Part shown: one piece after another, positions 12,824 to 25,000 of the stretch
How the letters are laid out: each line of letters begins with the position of its first letter
Position numbering within the stretch: position 1 is the stretch's first letter
DNA from: Pteria penguin
Taxonomy: Eukaryota > Mollusca > Bivalvia > Pterioida > Pteriidae
Assembly (NCBI GenBank): GCA_035048485.1
Contig: CM068588.1
Span: forward strand, 29,696,769-29,760,768
Reading direction: 5' to 3'
Length of the DNA: 64,000 bases
The notes under the pieces: model-generated
Told to the model about the DNA's origin: nothing
The model's input: only the letters and a program-made list of their open reading frames with translations
Databases searched by the model: none
Translations under genes and position numbers: made by a program

Positions 12824-15516
12824 ATGCTTGTCGATTATACTCGTGCATTTCTGTGCTCTGATATAATGCCGAAGACCATGGGAATAATGAAGATGTTAAA
12901 AGCCATATCATCACCAGGTGGTGAACCAGAATTTTCTGATGAAAATGAAAAACTCAGTCACTATGATGAAATTCGTGATTTACTAGAGCACACAATATTA
13001 TTTATTTTCCAGCTACGAGAACGTTATCTTGATTCCACAATGTGGACGACCGAGGACACTATTTATTCTAAGGTTAGAAATTGAACTGAATCACAACCAT
13101 AAACATGTTGATTATACATTTCTAATCTAAATAATTCAGGTACCATGCTTATCCATAAAATATAATGATTTATTATAATATTAACTATAATTAGGTAATT
13201 CTCATGATTGCAATTCGAACCGTTAATATGAGTCATGAATGCAACCTTAACTGGTTAGATTAAGGTTTTACGCATCACTATAGACGCGGCTGGTCGTTAG
13301 GGGATGCTTACTCCTCCATAACACATGATTTTATGTCCAGTTCAGAACCCAAAATTGTCCCTTTTTATTGGTTTTGTATTGTTTCTACTTATTTTGTTAC
13401 CGTATCTGTTTAGTACATGAAATGTTTTGCTATATTTTCAAAGGTTATTGTCCTGAAAGTGGAGGAAGTTCTGCAGTTAGCCATGAGCCTCGATTCCCAT
13501 CTAGAGAAATGTGTAAATGCTGCAGAATTACTTGATGACAAGAGAACAAGACAGGGCCTACAAACTCATCTCGGTTAATATTACCTTTTTTCTGATTTCA
13601 TTTTATATGTTTGTTTCCTTTACTTCTTTATTTGAGGAGGAGATAATATTTCGATCTCTGTTGTATTTTCTTTGGCAGAATGAAAAAGAATACCCTTCAA
13701 TTAGTATCCCATGTTTTTCACATGTTATAAACAAGAGCATATATTACACTTGTAATTTCTGTCTTTGACATTTTCAAAAAGAGAATTTCTAGAGATGATT
13801 ATTTTTTATTCTAGGAATTTTACGAAAGATGACAACGCGGGCATATACCTACATATGTATACTGGAAAGAAAGAAAGGAAAAATATCTAGAAAGTTCTTC
13901 AGAAACATGACCAAGAAAGGATTATTTGACCATGAAGACAAAGGTAATTATCGCACTTATATTAAAATCGTCTCCACAATGTAAGGGTATTGCCTCTCGT
14001 CCTTTACACAGACTAAAATATGGTACGTAATGTCTTGTCTTGTTATGGTAAAGATACTGTAGGCTGAAATATGATTCTGTAACAGGCTCGTAGGAAACAA
14101 TTCAAAAGGGGGAGGGGGCAAACTTGTAACTCAAAACAAAATATGCAATATGATACCACTGTTTTAAGCCACGTTTTGTCCCAAGTAGTCTTGCTTGAAT
14201 CTTATAGAACAAGACACTGACCATAGGCGGGTCTAGAAACTTTTGAAAGGGGGGGTTGCAGCCTACCATGACTACTATTTTCCACTATTCAGTCAACCTT
14301 GAAAATGGCCGAAAATAGCCTTAAGCTTAAAATTTTCCGACCAAAGGGGGATTGCAATTCCCCTCAAAATCCGCCAATGATGACAGTTTATTATAAACTC
14401 ATTTCCACCCCCCAAACATGGATAATTGGTGTTCAGGGCCTGTCATTTCAACTTAAAAACATTAAGAGGAACGGGAAACTGCGCCTATGTTTGCATGAGT
14501 AAATGTTTTCCAGAGCCCGAACACGTTTTATCTTTGCATGATGAAAATAACTTGTACTTTTAACGTTCAGAAAGAAAAGAACAAATTTATGCATACTACT
14601 GCAATACAACTTATAAGATTGCAAATCATTTGCATGTTAAGAATAATTCTATGAAAACAATTTAGTAAATTAGATAACAAGCCATGAAACAATTATGATC
14701 GGCCAAAAAAGTGGGAGGGGGCAGCCCCCCTCCCTTGTCCCGGTTCCTACGGCCATGCGTAATACATGTATTCCATCAGAGGCATAGACTAATTTCATGT
14801 CTCTAATTCCATTGACCAATAGAGAATGACGTTTTCAATGCATGTATAAATATATTTTTCTAATATGTAATTCTTAATTTTACAGATTTTGCCAATGTGC
14901 CAATAAAAACTGATATAGCTAAAATTGATAAAAACATGACTGAAGATGACTTAAATGGACTTTTAGTAAGTACAATGTATAATGTTGATATACATGTATT
15001 TCGATACTTTTGCGTCATTATGACTCATTTACGCATAAGGTCTGCCATAGCGTTTCAATATAAAGGCGTTTTAATCCAATGAACCATGTTTTCTTTTTTG
15101 CAAAGTTGGGATCTAGTTTTTATTTTGCATATCTTATATTAAAAGTGTATTTGTCTGTTCGAAATATCAAATTCAGTAAATCTTGTCAAATGAAACTTAA
15201 TTAAGGGACGGAAAAACAAACAAACAAACACACAAAACGAACCAAAACGTTTGGATCTCGGATTGTTGTATATCAAAGCATATGTAAAACTCGTACATAT
15301 ACATGCAAACATTTGTACATGTTTACAGTTATTTATTTTCAGATGACGAAGGTTATGTCAGTCACGGGAGAATACAAGACGAATCTGAAAACCAAATCAG
15401 AATTGAAAAAGACCGCAGTAGAAAACAAGAAACAACTAAATCCAACAAAACCATCTAAAGCCAGAACATCCAAGTATCCATCATTCATCCAGAAAATCCT
15501 TTCTCTGTTCTCATGA
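12824..15516 (+). CDS. Uncharacterised basic helical protein, ~253 aa, five exons
   Basis: Exons 12824-13072, 13444-13573, 13815-13943, 14886-14965 and 15343-15516 join in phase through GT..AG introns and end in TGA. The ATG is supported by an in-frame TGA at 12800-12802 just upstream; an internal ATG (MPKTMGIMKMLK) at 12866 is an alternative start. I do not recognise the family. The order seen is: an acidic linker (about residues 29-45, GGEPEFSDENEK), a helical stretch (DLLEHTILFIFQLRERYLD), a helix with regular leucines (VIVLKVEEVLQLAMSLDSHL), a very basic region (LERKKGKISRKFFRNMTKK), an acidic DFANVPIKTD segment and a Lys/Ser/Thr-rich tail ending IQKILSLFS. No signal peptide or membrane segment is evident. 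It could be a lineage-restricted signalling adaptor or nuclear protein; function unknown. Intron 3 carries a MITE. Confidence 0.72.
14082..14757. mobile_element. TIR/MITE element in intron 3 of the orphan gene
   Basis: The left end (GGCTCGTAGGAAAC followed by AAAAGGGGGAGGGGGC) and the right end (GAGGGGGCAGCCCCCCTCCC, then CGGTTCCTACGGCC) are inverted relative to each other. A second element with hAT-like ends (GGCGGGTCTAGAAAC at 14225, AATCCGCCAATG near 14374) seems nested inside. No transposase frame. Boundaries are approximate. Confidence 0.5.
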
Positions 15517-15600
15517 GATTATATGATATGTAATGTTGATTGTAATTTGAAACGTCATCATCATACATGTACGCCATATCAATATTACAATATGATAATC

Positions 15601-15606
15601 AATAAA
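15601..15606 (+). terminator. Poly(A) signal of the orphan gene
   Basis: AATAAA 85 bases downstream of the TGA at 15514-15516. It supports 15343-15516 being the terminal exon. Confidence 0.6.
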
Positions 15607-15629
15607 CGAATGGAATCAAGTAGTGTATA

Positions 15630-16179
15630 TTATTTCTATCTTTTCTATAGATACATGCCATAGCAGATGCATTTTTCTCTGCATAGTTTATAACATTTGT
15701 GCCAAGCCACGGGTTTTTTTTAAATTAATAAACATGTAATTCAATTAAAACGTTTTGCTTGTCTTCATGGACATGGTTGGACCTTCGTTCGTTTGAAAGG
15801 CCAATTATGCCAGTTAAAGGAAATGAATTCCTCTTTCTTATAAGACAATTTTAAAATTGTCTATCATAAACCTCCTTCTGTGTGAATTTCTTGGACAAAT
15901 ATATAAAGTATGATGACAGACAAAATACGATGGCAAGTGAAGGAATCAATCGCAACAACTCGTCCATTTCCATTGAAATAACATCTGATTTTGTTTAAAA
16001 AATAATGATGGCGATGGTGTTCCTATTGTGGAAGGAGGCAACCAAATTAAAACGTTCAAAATTACGATGGATAACTTTTCTTTTTCATTCATAAAGACTT
16101 AAGAAATAAGTTGTTGGTTTTTTGGTTTTTTTTATTTTTTGTTTTTTTTGGTTTTTTTTGTTTTTTTTTTTTTTCTTTT

Positions 16180-16217
<38 letters not shown>

Positions 16218-17035
16218 TTTTTTTTTTTTTTTAATTAACGCCAGCTATATAGTACAGAAGTTATCTTTCTTGAAATTATAACGCGGAAATCTAAACAACG
16301 GTACAAGGCAAAGAGAAATTCTTTACATATATACACGTATATTATGTAATGGTTTCGGAGAAGAAAAAGTCAAACTTATCCATTTTTCCATTACTTCAGC
16401 ATATTGTCATGGGAGTCCCGAAAAAAAAAATCAAAAGGGGTTCCAAAGAACAGCGGTTTTGAAGTTTTACAAAGCAAACGAGGTAAACCTTAAAATAGTA
16501 AAATAAAACCCCTTTGTGAAAATTCCTTTCGATAGAGATGATGGGGCTGCAATCCCAGAAGCCCCATTTCTGCCGCTATTATTCTATTTTTATTTTATTT
16601 ATTACTTTGGGGGGGATTGAGGAGGATGTAGTAATCTTGTAGGCCTACATTATTATTTATTACATTATTATAAACTAGATTGAACGAAAGGAGAGGAAGG
16701 ATTCTTTTTTCTATTTCGCAATCTGCTAGATTGTATAGATCTACATGTACTTGGACAAAATTTTAAAAATCTCAACCTCAATACTCAACTCAAATCACTG
16801 AGGTGAACTCAATTGAGTATACTCCTCAAATCGCCGTCACGAAATAGTTGAGGCCTTCCTTAGTAGAGGTCGATTAATTAAACCATTCTCAACTCAGTTG
16901 AGGTGTTACATTTTACTGAGTGAGTTTTCGCGGATTTTCTTTTTTGCATCATTTTTACGTGATAATGTACGTAATTTCACCTTTTAAAAGTCTTTTTGTT
17001 TGTTAAAACAAATTAACAAATTGCATGTATTCATG
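15630..17035. other. Intergenic stretch, mostly low complexity
   Basis: Contains a T-rich tract at about 16119-16232 made of TTTTTGG and poly(T) blocks, and a GAGTTGAG/CTCAACTC-rich inverted stretch at about 16770-16900. No gene is supported. Confidence 0.6.
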
Positions 17036-17295
17036 TAAATCTGTTATCAATATTAAAGTTTAAAAGTCGAAAATAGCTTCATATATATAAAGGTCAATGT
17101 CAAGGTTACAAGTTCATTGATGGTGGTGTCATTTGAAAGTAGATGAATATGCATTGTTCTACCAAATATAAAGTTTCTCTCATAAGATTCAAAGTTATAG
17201 CGAAGATTAAGGTTTTTGCGGACACACAAACTCACAGCACACAGAGGGACAGACGAAAACCTATATGCTAATCGAATCTTCGATTATAAGGACAT
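17035..17295 (-). repeat. Dispersed AAGGTCA-rich repeat copy
   Basis: Contains AAAGGTCAATGTCAAGGTTA and CAGAGGGACAGACGAAAACC, matching the wording and order of the repeat family at 2436, 44655 and 50275. Non-coding. Confidence 0.5.
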
Positions 17296-17577
17296 AAAAA
17301 AGTCAGAAAGATAATATGTTCATGAACAATCACGCTGTGCAATATAACGATAGATTTAGAGGGGTTGAATCATACATGATTTATTGTATTTACCCCGATG
17401 AATTACAGAATGTCTAGTTTAGCACAGTATAGACAACGAAAAAGTGAAAATCATTCCTTTTATTTACACATTTTTTAATTTAACCTGTCATGCGGTCATG
17501 TTTTAATGTTTTACTCTACATTTCAACTTTATTGGATATCCAGATGATACATTGAGATTTAACAATGATTTCCGGTG

Positions 17578-17683
17578 TAGCGTGAAATCCGCCAGTCCGT
17601 GAAATCTGCCAGTCAAACCGGAAGTCTGGTAAATTTCACGCAGGGGTCGTGAAATCTGCCAGTCCCGTGAAATCTGCCTGTTT
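17578..17683 (+). repeat. Short direct repeats of CGTGAAATCTGCCAGTC
   Basis: Four variants of CGTGAAATC[C/T]GCC[A/T]GTC occur within about 100 bases, plus an inverted CTGGTAAATTTCACG near 17626. Together these could fold. Too few and uneven for a minisatellite, and no gene overlaps. Confidence 0.6.
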
Positions 17684-17949
17684 ATACGTTTTATTTAAAT
17701 GAGAAAACTTAAACACATTAAAAGAAATATTTTCATGTAAGCGCACTGATCACCAAACAGTATATTATCGATCTAGAAAAAAAACGTGTCATACGCGTAC
17801 AGATTTACGTGCACCGCCACACACACGTGTTGCAAAGGGTGTCGAACACCTGTAGAGCCGAGGACTATGGAACGCCATAGCTGTCTTAAGATTACATTAT
17901 TAACAATAAATAGTCATTTCACAATAGCATGACGTCAAAGCAGTATACC

Positions 17950-18590
17950 ATTAAGTAGTTTTTATATTATATGAAGTCAAACAAATATAATGTGAAGTCG
18001 AAATAGTGAGTTATGATGTCAAAACATTACGTTATGAAGTCACAAAGGCATGTTATGGAGTCAAAATAGTATGTTATGAAGTCAAAACATTACGTTATGA
18101 AGTCACAAAAATACATTTTGGGGTCAAAATAATATGTTATGATGTCAAAGCATTATATTATGAAGTCACACATTACGTTATGGAGTCAAAATAGTATGTT
18201 ATGAAGTCATCGAAGTATGTTATGAAGTCAGAACATTACGTTATGAAGTCACAAAAATACAGTATGGAGTCAAAATAATATGTTATGAAGTGATCGAAGT
18301 ATGTTATTAAGTCACACAATACATTATGGAGTCAAAATAGTATGTTATGAAGTCATCAAACTACGTTATGAAGTCAAACATTACGTTATGAAGTCACAAA
18401 TGTATGCTATGCAGTGAGAATATTATGTTATGAAGTCAAAACATTACATTATGAAGTCAAAACATGACATTATGAAGTCATAAAGTATTTTATAGAGTAA
18501 TAAAGCATGTTATGAAATCATAGCAACCCATTATGAAGTGCAATAGTAAGTCACTAAGACAAAACAGTAAGGCATGAAGCCATATGTTAA
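17950..18590 (+). repeat. ~20-bp minisatellite, left foldback arm
   Basis: Roughly 30 diverged units of TTATGAAGTCAAAACATTACG type, with variant units reading ATGGAGTCAAAATAGTATG. Mirrored as the reverse complement in the right arm at 20815-21480. Confidence 0.9.
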
Positions 18591-19069
18591 ATTAAGGTCT
18601 TATACAGGTGGCAGATCCAGGTTTTAGAGTTAAGAAAAAAAAAAGGGGGGGGGCGAAGTCAAGCGAGAGGTATGGGGACTTCCATTGACTGTTCTCAGTC
18701 GATATCGCAGCTGTCGTGTGAACGAAGCTTTTTGTGAATGTTAATCATGTCTTGTCCTTATCTTGTTATACTTGTAATACATGTGGTGGATTTTGTCATA
18801 TGCGATCTTGTAATAAATCTGATCCGGCTATATCGCAAAATCTAGAGACCTATAATTCAGGTCTCTGGCAAAACCCACAATCATTACTTTTAGTAGACAG
18901 AAATGAGGCATCTATACTAGGCGAATGTAGAAATGTTTGAAAAAGGGGTTGCGACCTGCAATAAATGCTTTTCAGTCACTACGACCGGTTTATAAATTTT
19001 CATAAAACTGATAGGCAGCTAGAGTTTAGTGAACGATGATTTTTTTTTTCACTCGGATGAATTCTATTC

Positions 19070-19230
19070 AGGTCCCGTGTCGCGGTAGGTGTGGCACATA
19101 AAAGATCCCTCACTGCTTCGGGAGGGGGGGGGAGGTCCGTTGCAAAAGTATAAATTTCTGTGCCATGCATCAGACAGACGCCGTCACCATGTACGCGAAA
19201 TAATCGTGGAGTGACGTAAACAATAATTTT
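19070..19230 (+). mobile_element. Headless SINE family A fragment inside the foldback element
   Basis: Starts at GGTCCCGTGTCGCGGTAGG and carries the family A body (GGCACATAAAAGATCCCTCA, GCATCAGACAGACGCC) and tail (GTGGAGTGACGTAAACAATAA). The tRNA-like head is absent; the junction with the arm is at about 19068. Confidence 0.75.
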
Positions 19231-19234
19231 CAGT

Positions 19235-19876
19235 CATCAAATTAAGTAAATCACTCTAAAATTAAGGATTATCTCCCTCATGCATAGCTCTGTCCTTAGA
19301 TAGATTCTTTGGTTCACTTTTTGGTAATTTTGGCTTGAACACTGCTCTTCATATTTTTATATATTTTGAGAATTCCAATCATTTGGCCACGAGCATCACT
19401 GAAGAGACATAACCTGTCGAAATGTGCATATGGTGCACAAAATTAAAAGGTGCATGTATATATGTTCTATATTTATTATCAATCAATATTGTTCGTGTAG
19501 TGTCTAATTTTCGAGATACACAACAGAATATTATCAAAAATCTCTTGGAGTAAAGTTTATTTCGTAAGGGTCTAGCTTGCAGGAGAAAAATTGCTGTATT
19601 TAGATTATGTTTGTGTTCGTTTACGTGATTCAATGTTAATAAACAAACAACTGAAATTAATCCTTTTGTTTCAATTTTATAAGCTCTACTGGCCAGAGAT
19701 TATGCAATACCATTTGTCGTCCGTTCGTAAACAATTTGTTATTATCTCCTCTGAGATTTGATTATTAGCTAGAAGTAAATGCGTATTCCCTATATGATCT
19801 AGTGCATGTGTAATTTTAAACCTGTGCCCAGCCCTCGATGGTGGGAAGTAGGCGTGGTCTTGTGGTCTTGTTATGG
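19235..19876. other. Central loop of the foldback element
   Basis: Unique-looking AT-rich sequence between the two SINE-bearing inner segments. It includes GAGCATCACTGAAGAGACAT and CGAAATGTGCATATGGTGCA, words I associate with an abundant bivalve dispersed repeat (from memory). No convincing transposase frame. Confidence 0.4.
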
Positions 19877-19888
19877 TTTCTCTTCCAG

Positions 19889-20163
19889 CGATTAAGTATT
19901 GTTTTCGTCACTCCACGATTATTTCACGTATATGCATATGGTGACGGCATCTACCTGATGCATTGCATATAAATCTATACCTTTGCAACGGACCCTCCTG
20001 AAGCAGTGAGGGAAATTACGTGTCACGCCTACCGCGACACGGGACCTCGTTTTTCACTTTCTTAGTATCCGAAAAAAGACACCTGTGCATTCATGGCAGG
20101 AGTCGAACCTGGACGTCCCGATCAGGAGCCGAACACCTCATCCACTGGGCTACACCGGCTTGC
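19889..20163 (-). mobile_element. Complete SINE family A copy with 11-bp target duplication
   Basis: On the minus strand a tRNA-like head (AGCCGGTGTAGCCCAGTGGA and B box GGTTCGACTCC) is followed by the conserved body (CGAGGTCCCGTGTCGCGG, TTTCCCTCACTGCTTC) and the tail. It is flanked by direct TTCTCTTCCAG at 19878-19888 and 20164-20174. It lies on the right side of the foldback element. Confidence 0.85.
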
Positions 20164-20814
20164 TTCTCTTCCAGTATAGATGTTTATCATTGTATGCTCT
20201 AATATGACTTGATTTCTTTCCCAATTTAGTCAATAGAATTCATCCAAGTGAACAAAAAGTCCATCGTTTACTAAACTCCGTCTATTCGTTTTATGAGAGT
20301 TTATAAACCGGTAGTAAGCAGGGGATGCGGGGTTGCAACCCCTTTGATCGAAAAATTTTGCCAACAAAGGTAATTTTCGCTAGGTTCAGGGCTTCAATCC
20401 CAACCCATCCTATCCTGACTGAAAAGCATTCATGACAGGTCGCAACCCCTTTTTCAAACATTTCTGCATTCGCCTAGTATAGATGCTTCGTTTCTGTCTA
20501 CTAAAAGTAATGATGGTGGGTTTTGCCAGAGACCTGTATTATAGGTCTCTGGATTTTGCGATATAACTGAATCAGATTTATTACAATATCAGTTCTGACC
20601 CCGCTATATGACAAGATCCACCACATGTAGAACAAGATATGGACAAGCCATGAATAGCACCACAAAAAGCTTCGTTCACACGACAGCTGCTGTACCGACT
20701 GAGAACGGTTAACTGAAGTCCCCATACCCCTCGCCTGACTTCGGCCCTCTTTTTTTAACTCTAAAACCTGGATCTGCCCCTGTATAAGACCTTAACTTAA
20801 CATCTGGCTTCATG

Positions 20815-21480
20815 CCTTACTGTTTTGTATTAATGACTTACTATTGCACTTCATAATGTGTTGTTATTACTTCATAACATGCTTTATTACTTCATAAAAT
20901 ACTTTAATGACTTCATAATGTAATGTTTTGACTTCATAACATAATATTCACACTGCATAACGTACTTTTGTGACTTCATAGCGTAATGTTTTGACTTCAT
21001 GACGTACTTTAATGACTTCATAACATACTATTTTGACTCCATAACGTATTTTTGTGACTTCATAACATAATGTTTTGACTTCATAACGTACTTTAATGAC
21101 TTCATAACATACTATTTTGACTACATAACGTATTTTTGTGACTTCATAACGTAATGTTTTGACTTCATAACATACTATTTTGACTGCATTCCGTAATTTT
21201 GTGACTTCATAACGTAATGTTTTACTTCATAACATACTTTGATGACTTCATAACATACTATTTTGACTCCATAACGTAATGTGTGATTTCATAACATAAT
21301 GCTTTGACTTCATAACATATTATTTTGAATCCATAACGTATTTTTGTGACTTCATAACGTAATGTTTTGACTTCATAACATTCTATTTTGACTCCATAAC
21401 ATGCTTTTGTGACTTCATAACTTAATGCTTTTACCTCATACCGCACTATTACGACTTCACATCATATTTGTTTGACTTCA
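20815..21480 (-). repeat. ~20-bp minisatellite, right foldback arm
   Basis: Reverse-complement counterpart of the left-arm array, with unit ACGTAATGTTTTGACTTCATA. Unit order differs in detail from the left arm, showing independent drift or unequal exchange. Confidence 0.9.
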
Positions 21481-21982
21481 TATAATATAGAAACTACTTA
21501 ATGGTATACTGTTTTGACGTCATGCTATTGTGAAATGACTATTTATTGTTAATAATGTAATCTTAAGACAGCTATGGCGTTCCATAGAGGACGATGGATG
21601 AATGTTTCATAACATTTAATTACAGGTCATTTAGTAACTAAATTATACCTAAGCACACTATAACGTACTTTTACAATAGCTACGAAATAAAAATAGTCTA
21701 CCGTTTTTACCGGTATATTGAGTCATTCATTTCCTTCATTATTGCTGTGCTTCTTGCAGCATCCACCAGTTTGACTGATTTTTGTATATGAATTGAGTCA
21801 TCAGTTCCCTGCATCATAAGTATAACTGTCGTTTGGGGATCGTCAAATAGTTTTACTGATACCCTTATTTAGAAGAAATGATTGCGATTGAAATGATCGG
21901 AACACGAGCCATCTATAAAGAACAAAGCGTCTATGCAACACAGAGGAGGCCCCTTAAATCAAAGAAAATGCCTATAGAAAAG

Positions 21983-21988
21983 CACGTG
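21983..21988. promoter_or_regulatory. E-box upstream of TSR1
   Basis: A canonical CACGTG lies about 72 bases before the TSR1 ATG. Ribosome-biogenesis genes are commonly driven by MYC/MAX-type factors through this site in animals; its use here is inferred. Confidence 0.4.
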
Positions 21989-22059
21989 TAGTCTGTCAAA
22001 ATATCAACAAGATGTCAACTTGAGCCGTGAAGTACAAAGTGACTTCGGATTAAGAGAAC

Positions 22060-25000
22060 ATGGCTGCCGATACACATCAATCACACAGACCTGGTGCCCT
22101 CAAACAGCAAAATAAATCACATAAACACGGAAAACACAAAAGTAAAGGACAACTAGATAGAGATGTTAAAGGTAAAGTCAACTAAAGAAGTGTTGATTGA
22201 TAAAAGAGAACTGGATGTGGATTTGTGTAATACAGTATTATCATATCAGTATTTATGACTGATAAAACATTTTCCTTATTAAACAGGCAAAGTGAATAAC
22301 TGAGATTGGAACCGAAGAGTTGGTGTAGTGGTTAAGTTTGTGGACTTGGAATATGAGAGTCCCCAATTCATTCCCGGTAGTGCCCAAAAAATTTATCAAT
22401 TTCAACTTCACATTCTTAATTGGTATGCCATCACTACTTGCTCTCCAGCTTTGGGGGAGTATAAATGGCCAGGGTGAATAACTCTGTTGGCTGCGGCAGA
22501 TTTGTTCCGGTGTGGTGGCACCTGTAATAAAAGCGGTTGGAAACACGGACCATCCAAGTACAAAATAAATACAACCCTCCAGCACACATGCACACTAAAT
22601 TCACAAGAGGAGGATGGGCAACGAATTGGAGTTGCACTCCGCTCCTTAAATAAAATGAAGGAGCTATGAGGCACTCCTAAGGGGAACGGCCTGGCTATAA
22701 CACTCTGTAACAGACAGTTGGTCAATGAGTTCCCCGATACTAATAACATCAATACAGCCAACTGATCCAATAGAGGGTTGCCGGGTGCCCAAACGGAAAG
22801 AAAGAAAGAAAATGGAACCCATAGTCTTCCACTTTGAGAATGTTCACCATCACCACTTGGGTTATTCACTTATTGAGTCCAATATCGAAATCTATCACAC
22901 ACCCATGCTGTGACAGGTTTCCATACCTGTAAACCTAAGAGAGAATTAACATTTGTAATGTCACTTATGACACTATGATGTCTGCATCAGGCAGGGTGAA
23001 ATAATGTGGCCATACCTGCGAATTGAACTCAGAACCTTCCGCTTTCAGGATAGACACTCTCATCTTCGAGATATCTGATTAGACACCAAAATTTGTTTTA
23101 TGATAAACATAATTTGGGGATCATGTAAACTTTGCGGTCTCAATACTGGTATACCAGTATTGTTACCGATACTGGAACAAAAAAGTTCTAGTATTGTTGT
23201 ACAGATACTGGAAAACCAGTATTGGAAGATACTGGTATACCTGTATTGTTACAAATTACAATACTGGAAATTTCAAACGATACTGGAATACTAGTATTGT
23301 CCAGTATCTGACAATACTGGAAGATACTGGACAATACCAGCATTTTTTAATTTACTATTGTCTGTATTGAGTAAGTACTGTGAAATGTGCTATAGTGTTA
23401 TTTCATGTTAATTATTGCTTGGACTTTGTTTTAGTGGTTTGCAATTAGTGCAAATAAACAACACTGTTGATAATGTTAGTAATTATCTTTTATTTAAATA
23501 TGCAAAGATCTAATAAAATATTATAAATCAGTTATGTTATCAGTTTTATTCTGGGTAGTGGTTAAGCATTTGGCTTGCGGTGTAGACAAACCGGGATTCG
23601 ACTCTCCGGGTTACACCACTATGTTCTGAGTGGTTGGTAAACTCCTGCTTCCATGTCGCGATATAAATGATAAACTGTTGAAAGCCCAAATCAAACAACC
23701 AACCAGTTTTATTCTTGGTCCAATGAATTCTTCATTTCTTGATGACATAATAAATCCCCGAAATAAGACACGAAACTTTAATTTAAAAGCAGGACTTAGC
23801 AAAATGACTTAATGAGAAACTGTGATGTGACACAAGGGCAGTAACTCGTAAATAAATAATCCGACATTTTTAATGACATATCTGTCCACTGTACATATCA
23901 GGTATACTAGTATTGTCTAGTATCTTCCAGTATCTAACAATACTGGACATTATTGGCATTCCATAAATGGGTGACTATTCCAGTATTGTCAAATTTTCTA
24001 GTATCTTCCAGTATTGTCAGATTAAAGACAATACTGGAAATCAAGTATTCTTTTTATTTACAATACTGGATAATACTGGGAAATTTGACAATACTGGAAT
24101 ACCAGTATCTTCCAGTATTTGACAATACAGGAAACAATACTGGTTATTTTTTTGTTCCAGTATTGGTAACAATACTGGTATACCAGTATCGAGACTGCCA
24201 AGTTTACATGATCCTAATTCTATTCTTTATTGGCAAGAAACCATATGCCAATAAGGTATTAGTCCAAAACAAAACCAGGAAGAATATGATTTCACGAAAA
24301 AAGAATAGACCCCAATATCTTCAGAAAATTACCTAAATTAGAGGAATTCAACAAAGTAACACTATAAATCACAGAAATAACACATACCTTGAAGGAAATA
24401 GTATCTGTACATTAACAGAAACTCCAGAAATCACTATATATGACAGTTTTTTATTACCTAGATTTCATTATTTATCCTCTATTTGACTAAAGACGTAAAG
24501 TGTTTATTCTAAATTACTCCATCAGCTACCAGGTATTATGGCTATAAAAAGAAACTCTGAGTAAAAATTCAAAATATCTTAAACTGTTAAATATTTAAAA
24601 AGTACCATATATTGACAAAGTTTCTCAGTAATATTACCAGTAGTTGATACATGTATTGCTGAAATAATCTGTACTGTTTAATTCATGTGGCACTTCACAG
24701 TACACTGTACCATACAGCTGAACTGAATTAACCTGTTATTATACTAAGAAATTAGAATACAGCAAACTTCATCGATATGTGTTTAAAAAGTTGCCTGAAA
24801 GATAAATTTATATTAACAGAAAAAGTTTTCAATTTGGTACAAATCAGTAGTCATTAAATATCACAACTATAGAAATGTAATGATACAGATTCACAATATA
24901 TGTATCACAATACTTGAACAACATGCAATATGAATTCTATGCTATGCACTTCTTAGTCAAAGTATTAGGTTTATAATTGATTGCTTAGATTTCATGAGAA

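Larger units (their letters stand above)
17866..21586. mobile_element. Large foldback (inverted-repeat) transposable element, 3.7 kb
   Basis: The ends are exact inverted repeats (TATGGAACGCCATAGCTGTC at left; its reverse complement ends at 21586). They are flanked by a direct GAGGAC at 17860-17865 and 21587-21592, consistent with a 6-bp target duplication. Homology continues inward for over 1 kb: left arm about 17866-19068, right arm about 20233-21586. Each arm carries in order a terminal unique part, a TTATGAAGTCA minisatellite, a hAT-like end (CAGATCCAGGTTTTAGAG) with a G-run, and a unique inner part. No transposase was found; the short frames inside are minisatellite translations. Superfamily undetermined. 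Confidence 0.85.

Noticed and set aside
18006..18194. Repetitive frame with a YEVKTLRYEVTKACYG-like repeat, and its mirror at 21258-21446
   Set aside because: Translation of the ~20-bp minisatellite in the foldback arms.
22253..22869. 110- and 153-residue open frames on the minus strand
   Set aside because: They overlap SINE-like sequence in TSR1 intron 1, overlap each other in different frames and resemble no protein family.
23553..23625. Possible tRNA gene
   Set aside because: A and B boxes are present, but a SINE body, tail and 11-bp target duplication follow, so it is a SINE head. The same applies to heads at 1180, 22316, 40889, 41957 and 56247.
23953..24336. 127-residue + strand frame
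   Set aside because: Mostly translation of CCAGTATTG repeats in the right foldback arm.
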